Shown here: positions 8,817 through 15,309 of the stretch, one piece after another | How positions within the stretch are numbered: the first letter of the stretch is position 1 | Layout: every line of letters begins with the position of its first letter | Source: Candidatus Thalassarchaeum betae | GTDB taxonomy: Archaea > Thermoplasmatota > Poseidoniia > Poseidoniales > Thalassarchaeaceae | Direction of reading: 5' to 3' | Length of the DNA stretch: 34,599 bases | Assembly (NCBI GenBank): GCA_022447095.1 | Contig: JAKUUP010000017.1 | Location: forward strand, 1-34,599 | Program-made: the position numbers and the translations under genes | Notes under the pieces: model-generated | Seen by the model: only the letters and a program-made list of their open reading frames with translations | What the model was told of the DNA's origin: nothing | The model's database searches: none

Positions 8817-9338
8817 ATGGAGAGCATCGTTCTCGGCGGGGGCTGCTTCTGGTGCGTAGAGGGGGCGCTGAAAGGCCTCCGCGGAGTCAGCGAAGTGATG
8901 TCTGGATATTCTGGCGGGCATGTCGACAACCCGACCTACGAGCAGGTATGTGGCAAGCGCACCGGGCACGCCGAGGTCGTGCGTGTCAGATTCGACCCTG
9001 AAGTCATCGGACGACGCACGCTCCTCGAGGTCTTCTTCACCTGTCACGACCCCACTCAACTGAACAGACAGGGCAACGACATCGGCCCGCAGTACCGCAG
9101 TGCGGTTTTCTACGCCGATGAGGGCCAGAGAGCCGATACTAAGGCAGTGATAGACAGTCTGGCAGACTCATTTCACGACCCCATCGTCACTGAGGTGACG
9201 CCGCTAGGGGAGTTCTGGATGGCAGAGGCCTACCACCACGACTACTTCGTGAACAATCCCGGGAATTCCTACTGCAGAATCGTCGTCGCTCCAAAAATCG
9301 CTAAGACGAGAGCCGAACACGCCTCATTGTATGAGTGA
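8817..9338 (+). CDS. msrA: Peptide methionine sulfoxide reductase MsrA
   Basis: MsrA reduces methionine-S-sulfoxide in proteins, repairing oxidative damage. The start at 8817, four bases after the guaB stop, puts the family motif GGGCFWC at residues 7-13 with Cys10 as catalytic nucleophile. MSGYSGGHVDNPTYEQVC, TGHAEVVRVRFDP and QYRSAVFY are characteristic. The length of 173 residues is normal for the single-domain enzyme, and no fused MsrB is present. The frame extends upstream into guaB to about 8721, but that part does not resemble MsrA. The stop lies inside the first codons of alkB (eight-base overlap), so translation is probably coupled. Confidence 0.95.
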   Translation: MESIVLGGGCFWCVEGALKGLRGVSEVMSGYSGGHVDNPTYEQVCGKRTGHAEVVRVRFDPEVIGRRTLLEVFFTCHDPTQLNRQGNDIGPQYRSAVFYADEGQRADTKAVIDSLADSFHDPIVTEVTPLGEFWMAEAYHHDYFVNNPGNSYCRIVVAPKIAKTRAEHASLYE

Positions 9339-10353
9339 GGCCGCCGAACTCGCCCCCGAGCCATGGCCGGTTCATCTCCTAGGACTGATTAACCCCCTGA
9401 TCGTCATCATCGGCAACATGCTTGGCGGAGCCTACACGGCGATGGGAGTCGTGTTCATCTGGGGATTGGGGCCCATTCTGGACATCGTCATGGGCCAGAC
9501 GAAGGAAGCCCCCCCTCCAAGAGATTCAGGTCTGCCCTTCGAGACCCTTCTCTGGGTCCATAGTACGCTACATTTCGTAGTACTGGCCTCTTTCTTCCGC
9601 TTCGCCTACCTTGAGGGAACTGTCTCCATCTGGCTGGCCACGGCAGCCCTGTCCACAGGGCTCTCCGCAGCGTCCTCGGCCATCATCACCGCTCACGAGC
9701 TCGGACACAAGAAGCCCAAGAGCCCGGGTTGGAGGATGGCAAGGCTACTGCTGTTCAGCGTCAACTACTCGCACTTCACCACGGAGCACAACCACAACCA
9801 CCACAAGTGGGTAGCGACGAACCGTGACCCCGCCAGTGCTACTGAGGAACAGGGGATCTGGATTTTCTGGGCCAAGACCATCCCCGCCCAGTTCCTCTCC
9901 TCAGTAAGAGTCCACAACGGCAAGGGCCGCACCGGCTTGAGGAACCCCTCCTACCAAGGGCTGATACTACAGTTGGTAGCGCTGGCCACACTTTTCATCT
10001 TGCCCGGCGGAGCTCCGATGGCGATTGGATGGCTCTTACTCTCCCTTATCGCCATCCTGACCCTCGAATATGTGAATTACATTCGGCACTGGGGACTGAG
10101 GAGGGGCGAGAACGAGCGCCAGACTGCGATGCAATCGTGGAACACCGAAGCACGCTGGTCGCGCTGGTCGCTGCTTGAGCTGACCCGCCACTCGGACCAC
10201 CATATGCGCGCCAGCGTACCCTTCTGGCAACTTAGACCGCATGAGGACGCACCGGAGTTACCTGCCGGATACTACGCCTGCTGGTGGCCCTGCCTGATAC
10301 CTCCTGTTTGGAAGCGTTGGGCGGGCAAGCGCATACCCCGTAACACCACTTGA
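9331..10353 (+). CDS. alkB: AlkB-type integral-membrane non-haem diiron monooxygenase (alkane 1-monooxygenase family)
   Basis: The full nine-histidine set of the AlkB family is visible: HELGH (H122, H126), EHNHNHH (H153, H157, H158), NYIRHWG (H253) and RHSDHH (H287, H290, H291). The C-terminal ELPAGYYACWWPCLIPPVWKRW matches the usual AlkB ending. Hydrophobic segments lie at about 14-34, 36-54, 72-93, 97-125, 205-226 and 229-248. AlkB hydroxylates the terminal carbon of medium-chain alkanes and needs rubredoxin and rubredoxin reductase, neither of which is in the window. The third box has Arg-His-Trp-Gly where classical AlkB has Glu-His-Tyr-Gly, so the substrate could differ, for example another hydrocarbon or a lipid chain. 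The start overlaps msrA by eight bases. Confidence 0.88.
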   Translation: MSEAAELAPEPWPVHLLGLINPLIVIIGNMLGGAYTAMGVVFIWGLGPILDIVMGQTKEAPPPRDSGLPFETLLWVHSTLHFVVLASFFRFAYLEGTVSIWLATAALSTGLSAASSAIITAHELGHKKPKSPGWRMARLLLFSVNYSHFTTEHNHNHHKWVATNRDPASATEEQGIWIFWAKTIPAQFLSSVRVHNGKGRTGLRNPSYQGLILQLVALATLFILPGGAPMAIGWLLLSLIAILTLEYVNYIRHWGLRRGENERQTAMQSWNTEARWSRWSLLELTRHSDHHMRASVPFWQLRPHEDAPELPAGYYACWWPCLIPPVWKRWAGKRIPRNTT

Positions 10354-10368
10354 GACCGACTCATCGAG

Positions 10369-10378
10369 AGTAATATTC
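10369..10378 (+). promoter_or_regulatory. TATA-like box before the 10406 membrane-protein gene
   Basis: AGTAATATTC is centred about 32 bases before the ATG at 10406. This predicts transcription starting near 10400, with a leader of only a few bases. Confidence 0.4.
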
Positions 10379-10405
10379 AACTGTGCTGCTAATCCGAGCG
10401 CGGAT

Positions 10406-10840
10406 ATGGTTCCGGACAGGGCTGGAGACGACGACGCTCCCTCGGACAAGGCATGGACCATCCACGCCGCCATCGTCGGTGTCAACATGGGTAACATGCT
10501 ATTCCGCGGTCTTGAACTGAACCCCGAAAATCCTGACATGGGGGCAATCATAGGATTGGCCGTTCTAGCAGCCGCGCTCCCATTCCAAGCCGTCTTCTTC
10601 CTCATCAACTCTTACATCCGGGAATTCGAGAACGCCAATGACCCCGAGTACGTTATGCTGGTCAGGCTGTCAATCATCTGTCAGATGGTTTCCTATCTTT
10701 CGCTGCTGGGAATCGCTTGGCTGTTCTACAACACCCATCAGTACATCGGCATCGCTTTCGCGTCGGGAGCAATTATCGCCATCGTGTTGGTCAGATCGGC
10801 GATGAACCAAGCAGCCACCCTTCGAGAGTCGGCGATTTGA
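10406..10840 (+). CDS. Small multi-pass membrane protein of unknown function
   Basis: I do not recognise this 144-residue protein. After a polar, acidic N-terminus (1-15) it has hydrophobic segments at about 18-34, 45-68, 84-106 and 111-130, so probably four membrane passes, and a short polar tail. There are no catalytic motifs I can name. The ATG at 10406 is preceded by a TATA-like element, suggesting its own promoter rather than read-through from alkB 52 bases upstream. It is followed by another membrane protein gene after 42 bases. Confidence 0.65.
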   Translation: MVPDRAGDDDAPSDKAWTIHAAIVGVNMGNMLFRGLELNPENPDMGAIIGLAVLAAALPFQAVFFLINSYIREFENANDPEYVMLVRLSIICQMVSYLSLLGIAWLFYNTHQYIGIAFASGAIIAIVLVRSAMNQAATLRESAI

Positions 10841-10882
10841 TTCCGTAGTGAGGTTGATGGCAGTCAGTTGCCACTGCAGTCC

Positions 10883-11692
10883 ATGGCAGAGGCCATCGCC
10901 TTCCCCAGCCTACCGCCAGCCTCACCTTGGGATGCGTACCTGCTGATGCTCGCGATCCCGCTCATCATGAGGGTGGTCTTTGTCGCACCTCCACTCATCG
11001 ATCTGGTCAACACCTATGCCCCGCCAGGTGAGAGGACCAAGCACGTCAAGTGGTTCTTCGCAAGGCTGAAGCAACTGCCAATCGAGGGATTCTGGCTAAT
11101 CGTCACCAACGAAATCCTCGCGTTCATGCTCCCTGTCATAGTCGCCGTCGGCGCTCGGATATGGTTCGGCCCCATCGGATGGCTGAGTTGGGAGGATACG
11201 CCACAAATCGGCGTTATTCTGCTGCTAGCCGCCGGCGCAGCTTGGCTGATTGCCGACTTCAACAAGGTCACACGCTCGCGTCGGGATATTCAGATGCTCG
11301 CGAAGTACAACCTCACCACAGCTAAGATGGTCGTGCAGACAGCCGTGGTCGGGCGCGAGATACTCAAAGGAGTCAAGGAGTTCGAGGTACCGCGCCCGTG
11401 GAGGACCATCATCGAAGTCGAGCACACCATTGATGGCGAGTTCACTCCGGCCCCCAAGAAGAACCCGCTCACAGACATGATTTCCAACCTGCTCGACATG
11501 GGCGCTGATGCAGTGGAGTCCGTATTGGAGCAGGCTAAGGGCCCCGCCTCGGAGGCAATGGACAAGCTGGATCAGGACATCCAGGCCAGAATCACAGCCC
11601 GCGCCCGCGCATCCACCCGCTCGCTCGTACGCGACATCGCTTTCTCTATCGCGCCTCTGCTGGTTCTAGCCGGACTGCAGAGGCTGGTCTAG
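10883..11692 (+). CDS. Membrane protein of unknown function with amphipathic C-terminal region
   Basis: The family is not recognised. Counting from the ATG at 10883 (269 aa), hydrophobic segments lie at about 17-38, 69-90 and 103-125. A cytoplasmic-looking central part (about 128-175) is basic then mixed. The region of about 180-248 is helical in character with many Ala, Asp, Lys and Arg (SNLLDMGADAVESVLEQAKG onward). A final hydrophobic stretch ends the protein (about 249-265). A TTG five codons earlier (10868) is possible but less likely. The 3' end overlaps the convergent MFS transporter gene by 27 bases. No function is proposed. Confidence 0.65.
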   Translation: MAEAIAFPSLPPASPWDAYLLMLAIPLIMRVVFVAPPLIDLVNTYAPPGERTKHVKWFFARLKQLPIEGFWLIVTNEILAFMLPVIVAVGARIWFGPIGWLSWEDTPQIGVILLLAAGAAWLIADFNKVTRSRRDIQMLAKYNLTTAKMVVQTAVVGREILKGVKEFEVPRPWRTIIEVEHTIDGEFTPAPKKNPLTDMISNLLDMGADAVESVLEQAKGPASEAMDKLDQDIQARITARARASTRSLVRDIAFSIAPLLVLAGLQRLV

Positions 11693-12928
11693 CAATTCCC
11701 GCTCGTGCGACGAGGCTAGCAATATCCAAGCCAATCCGAGGACGATTTGAACCATCCCTGTAAGTGCAATCAATTCCCTGAGTTCGAGAAGTCCGTTCTC
11801 CATTATGAGTCCCCCTGCTACTGCTGAAATCCCCATCGTCAAAGTGATTCCAAAGTGGTCGGTTCCAGCCACCCTGCCGCGCCATTCGTCTGCAGCCCTC
11901 TCCTGTAAGAAAGTGGTCGAAAGTACCCAGTTAAGGCCACTCGCAGCATGTGAGAAGAACACCAGAATCAGAACTATCCCACTCCACTCGACAGCCGAGA
12001 CAGCGATGTAGAACAGCCCGCAGACCCCCACAGCGAGTCCCAGAAGATACGGCCTCAGACGTGGGTTCTCCATCAATGGTCTTCCTGCGATGGGGCCGAA
12101 GCCACTACCAAATCCTCTAGCCATAAACAGAATCCCGATTCCCGCCGCAACCTCGCCGAAGCCGGCTTCCATTCCTATCAAAATCAGCAGGAATACCTGA
12201 GCTCCACCTCCGGAGGCCCACAGGCCCTTGGCGAACACCACTCTGCGCAGCGGTGGACTGGATAGGATGTATCTCCATCCAGCAGCGATCTCTTCGACGA
12301 CCACTCGAGGAGTGACACTCTTCCTCTCTGTGGTGTCCGGGCCGCCGGACGGCAGTGTCATGATTACCAGAGCCGCTGCAACGAAGGTCACGGTGTCTAT
12401 CCATAGCGCCGTCTGGATGCCATAGATGGAGATAGTCAGCCCACCTATCGCAGAACCCAGCCCTAGTGCCACTGACCACCCTCCAGAGGCCAAGGCATTG
12501 GCAGTCAACAGTTCCTGATCGTCACAGATGTTGGGAAGATAGGCGTACTCAGCAGGGTCGAAGACCGCTCTAGCCGCCACCATCACCACCGCCAGTACAT
12601 ACACCGATGTCAGACTCCCAAGCAAATCTAAGGCGAGTACGAAAACGAGAACAACCAGAGAACCGACGTTAGCACCCAGCATGAGTCCCTTGCGTGAATA
12701 TCGGTCCGCCAGCATCCCCGTGAACGGAGTTACTAGGGCTAGCGCAAAACTCCTCGAGGCCATCACACCGGCAATCGCTAGTGGCGAGTTATCGGTGGCC
12801 TCTCCGGCCAGTATGAACAGAGCGATAACGGTGAACCAGTCGCCGATGAACGAGATTTCGTTCGCAATGAACAGGCGGCGGAACGGTGAGTTCCTTCTCA
12901 GCAACTCGACGTAACCTATGCTACCCAT
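11666..12928 (-). CDS. Major facilitator superfamily transporter
   Basis: A 420-residue protein with about twelve hydrophobic segments in two halves. The loop between the second and third segments has GMLADRYSRKGLML, the MFS motif G-x3-D-R/K-x-G-R-K/R. ANEISFIGDWFTVIALFILAGEATDNSPLAIAGVMASRSF-type N-terminal sequence places it with the efflux-like group that includes EntS-type exporters; the substrate cannot be told. The frame reaches a GTG at 12952, but a TATA-like element on the minus strand lies about 28 bases before the ATG at 12928, which suggests that start with a leaderless mRNA. The end overlaps the upstream plus-strand gene by 27 bases. Confidence 0.9.
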   Translation of the reverse strand: MGSIGYVELLRRNSPFRRLFIANEISFIGDWFTVIALFILAGEATDNSPLAIAGVMASRSFALALVTPFTGMLADRYSRKGLMLGANVGSLVVLVFVLALDLLGSLTSVYVLAVVMVAARAVFDPAEYAYLPNICDDQELLTANALASGGWSVALGLGSAIGGLTISIYGIQTALWIDTVTFVAAALVIMTLPSGGPDTTERKSVTPRVVVEEIAAGWRYILSSPPLRRVVFAKGLWASGGGAQVFLLILIGMEAGFGEVAAGIGILFMARGFGSGFGPIAGRPLMENPRLRPYLLGLAVGVCGLFYIAVSAVEWSGIVLILVFFSHAASGLNWVLSTTFLQERAADEWRGRVAGTDHFGITLTMGISAVAGGLIMENGLLELRELIALTGMVQIVLGLAWILLASSHERELLDQPLQSG

Positions 12929-12951
12929 CGCCCATGCGCGCGGCCCGGACA

Positions 12952-12960
12952 CTATGATAC
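12952..12960 (-). promoter_or_regulatory. TATA-like box of the MFS transporter gene
   Basis: On the minus strand GTATCATAG is centred about 28 bases before the ATG at 12928. This supports that start over the GTG at 12952, which the element itself overlaps. Confidence 0.4.
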
Positions 12961-13008
12961 TCGCCCCCGGATGAGAACCCCTAAGACCGACCCGCTAGAG
13001 CCGGTAGC

Positions 13009-13545
13009 GTGGTCGAGGAGAGGCTGGTCTGGATTGATCTCGAGATGACCGGGCTGGACCCGGACGAGAACACGATCATCGAGATTGCCACCATAGTCAC
13101 CGAGGGCGACCTCACTATGGTCGCCGAGGGACCGGCTATCGCCATATCACAGCCTGAGCCGGAGCTGGCGAAAATGGACGAGTGGAATCTCACCCATCAC
13201 ACCGAGAACGGACTTCTCGACAGAGTCAGGAACGAGGGGGTGCCGATGGCCGAGGCCGAGGCCATGACTCTGGAGTTCTTGCAGGAACACTGCATAGAGG
13301 GAGTTCATCCACTCTGTGGCAACACCATAGGTCAGGACAGGCGCTTCCTACGCAGATATATGCCAGCATTGCACGAATTCTTCCATTATCGCAGCGTCGA
13401 TGTGACCTCGATTAAGCAATTAGTCGACAGATGGTACCCGGATCTCCCCCGCGCGACCAAGCCATCCGGTCACCGCGCGCTTGACGACATCCGCGGTAGC
13501 ATAGCCGAGCTCGAGCACTACCGAGAACACGTCTTTAGAGACTAA
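13009..13545 (+). CDS. orn: Oligoribonuclease (DEDDh 3'-5' exonuclease)
   Basis: Orn degrades short RNA oligonucleotides (nanoRNA) to mononucleotides, the last step of RNA turnover. All DEDDh residues are visible: D10 and E12 in WIDLEMTGL, D110 in CGNTIGQDRRFL, and H155 with D160 in HRALDDIRGSI. The length of 178 residues matches the bacterial and mitochondrial enzyme. ELAKMDEWNLTHHTENGL is also typical of Orn. The start is the GTG at 13009; no ATG precedes the first catalytic motif. Orn is common in Proteobacteria and eukaryotes but unusual in archaea, so gene transfer from bacteria is likely. The gene stands alone, divergent from the MFS gene. Confidence 0.93.
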   Translation: MVEERLVWIDLEMTGLDPDENTIIEIATIVTEGDLTMVAEGPAIAISQPEPELAKMDEWNLTHHTENGLLDRVRNEGVPMAEAEAMTLEFLQEHCIEGVHPLCGNTIGQDRRFLRRYMPALHEFFHYRSVDVTSIKQLVDRWYPDLPRATKPSGHRALDDIRGSIAELEHYREHVFRD

Positions 13546-13633
13546 TTTTCAAATGGCACTGACTCTTTGTACCAATCTTTTGTTAATAATTATTAAAGAT
13601 ATAAAAACGCTGTACTGCGGTTATGAGTAAATG
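13546..13633. terminator. AT-rich intergenic region between convergent genes, probable bidirectional terminator
   Basis: This 88-base stretch is strikingly AT-rich against its GC-rich neighbours. It has T-runs on both strands (TTTT right after the orn stop; GTTTTTATATCTTT read toward the left). It contains a perfect 14-base palindrome, TTAATAATTATTAA (13583-13596), within a wider imperfect inverted repeat ATCTTT/AAAGAT (13575-13580 and 13595-13600). It probably ends transcription of both orn and the JAMM gene. Confidence 0.5.
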
Positions 13634-14332
13634 TTAATCATGAGGTTTTTTCCAACCGATTGGCAGACCTTCAGAGTCGGTTAGGACCACGTTCACCCCG
13701 AAACCCCTCCGGTGGAAGGAGATGAGCTCCAATCCGTGGATTAGATGGCCGGTAACCGCCCTGCCTATGACTGGATTGCCGCTCTCTTCTGGCGAAAGCT
13801 CCCTGCGTTCGCCCTCTATATCGTCGAACCATGGTAGAATCCCCTCGGGAGAGTAGCGAACACCTAGGATCATGTCGCTCCCTTCGGTCCACTGTGCAGC
13901 CTCGGCATCCGCCCCGCTGGGTATGGCCGGGGCGTTGGGGTGAGTATGCAGCCAATGCGAGAAGCGACCACCGCGCACGCCTCTGTCTTTGGAGAACAGG
14001 CCGTCCATCCACTCTTCCGGGACGTGGTGGACCGAGTAGGAGTCGCCGCGATTGACTAGATGAGGCTCGCCGAGCACGAATCCTTGCCCCGAGAACAGAC
14101 CACTCTCGAAGTCGACACCGCAGTATGAGTCCTCGACCTCTCTCCTGTGCGGCATCTCTGGATCGATGTCCATTCCCACGAGGATCTCGTCTGGCAAGGA
14201 CTGAAAAGTCCAGTCCAGAATTTGTGCGAGAGTCTCGACTGGCATCAGTACGTGCGCCGGGTAGCCGTCCCTCCCCTCGAGCGACTGTTCGTTGTACTGC
14301 GCCGCAGCCTCAAGCAGCCAATCAGCGACCAT
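13634..14332 (-). CDS. JAMM/MPN-domain metalloprotease-like protein
   Basis: The key observation is an intact JAMM signature in HWLHTHPNAPAIPSGADAE: H129-x-H131-x7-S139-x2-D142, the zinc-binding core of JAB1/MPN/Mov34 proteases. The upstream catalytic Glu cannot be fixed by eye. The family includes deubiquitinases, archaeal desampylases that remove ubiquitin-like SAMPs, and bacterial RadC-like and cysteine-releasing enzymes. At 232 residues it is longer than a minimal JAMM domain of about 130, with about 90 residues before the motif region and a C-terminal extension that includes NPVIGRAVTGHLIHGLELISFHRRG. It lies 37 bases downstream of the Taw2-like gene on the same strand, so co-transcription is likely. 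A role in removing ubiquitin-like modifiers or in sulfur transfer is inference only. Confidence 0.8.
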   Translation of the reverse strand: MVADWLLEAAAQYNEQSLEGRDGYPAHVLMPVETLAQILDWTFQSLPDEILVGMDIDPEMPHRREVEDSYCGVDFESGLFSGQGFVLGEPHLVNRGDSYSVHHVPEEWMDGLFSKDRGVRGGRFSHWLHTHPNAPAIPSGADAEAAQWTEGSDMILGVRYSPEGILPWFDDIEGERRELSPEESGNPVIGRAVTGHLIHGLELISFHRRGFGVNVVLTDSEGLPIGWKKPHD

Positions 14333-14369
14333 GGATGCCGGCTAGGGTCGCTCGCCTTGAGTTCGACTG

Positions 14370-15260
14370 CTAGCGATCGGACACCACCACATCAAGCACC
14401 ACGTGGTCCCAGTGCGGGGCGTAACTCTTCACCATCACAGGCCGTTCCGAATCGAGCGAGCAGCCGGGCTCGATGGCCTGCAGACTCCGTCCGACCGCCT
14501 CGGCCCATGTGTCATGGTCGTCCGCTGCTGCCACCCCGTGGATGTGCAGGGTCCCGCCAGATGGCCCGAGAACTGCCATGGCGACCTCGTAACCGTCCTC
14601 GGACGTTGGCAGTAGCCCCAGAATCACGCGGTCGGCCACACCGGTGAGATTAGCCGCAGTGATACGATTATCGCCGACGTGAATGGTACATCTCTCGGAT
14701 ACTCCGTTGCTCTCGAGATTCGAGTCGAGTGCCTGTACAGCATTGGGGTTCCACTCGCAGCAGTGGACGTGCCCGACCAGCGAGTGGACGAGCATCGGTA
14801 GCGTGTAGTAGCCGATGCCCGAGTAGAGGTCGACCACGACCTCACCGGCTCGAGCGACCTCTCCCATTCTGCGCCGCTCGTTGACGTTGCCAGCGGAGAA
14901 CATGCACTGTGTCAGGTTGTAGCCGTACTCGACCCCGCTCTCCCGGCGCACCACCCAGTCGTCATCACCCAGCAGCATCTCTACCGAGCTCTCCCGCATC
15001 TCGCCCGAGATCTCGCCCATCCTGCCTACCCTGTCGACCTTGAGCGCATCAGAAACCACCCTCCAGAGCTCGTCTGAGGTGTGTTCTGACCATTCCTCTC
15101 GGAACGCCGAACCTGGTAGCAGGACGACGTCGGAAAACCTCTCCCATTTGCTCGGAAGCAGTTCTAGGAGTGCTTTGCACTCCTCATCCGAAACTCCTCG
15201 TTTCTCTAGAAGCCCGCCGACGGCATCACCCAGACGGCGATGTGGGTCCTCCCTGTGCAT
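14370..15260 (-). CDS. taw2: tRNA wybutosine-synthesis aminocarboxypropyltransferase (Taw2/TYW2-like)
   Basis: Taw2 transfers the 3-amino-3-carboxypropyl group of SAM to 4-demethylwyosine-37 in tRNA-Phe, the step after Taw1. Visible family features are LPSKWERFSDVVLLP (35-49), YGYNLTQCMFSAGNVNERRRM before the Rossmann core, the SAM-binding VVDLYSGIGYYTLPMLV, the acidic-ribose strand HVHCCEWNPNAVQAL, and the late LGLLPTSEDGYEVA motif. The length of 296 residues fits. The close relative Trm5 (m1G37 methyltransferase) is the main alternative, but the CMFSAGN segment and LGLLPTSE favour TYW2. It starts at the ATG at 15260, is divergent from the large surface-protein gene and is followed by the JAMM gene. 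Confidence 0.9.
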   Translation of the reverse strand: MHREDPHRRLGDAVGGLLEKRGVSDEECKALLELLPSKWERFSDVVLLPGSAFREEWSEHTSDELWRVVSDALKVDRVGRMGEISGEMRESSVEMLLGDDDWVVRRESGVEYGYNLTQCMFSAGNVNERRRMGEVARAGEVVVDLYSGIGYYTLPMLVHSLVGHVHCCEWNPNAVQALDSNLESNGVSERCTIHVGDNRITAANLTGVADRVILGLLPTSEDGYEVAMAVLGPSGGTLHIHGVAAADDHDTWAEAVGRSLQAIEPGCSLDSERPVMVKSYAPHWDHVVLDVVVSDR

Positions 15261-15309
15261 CTGACCTGAGGCCGACGCATTTCGGATTCAGACTTATGGT
15301 CAGAAGTGT

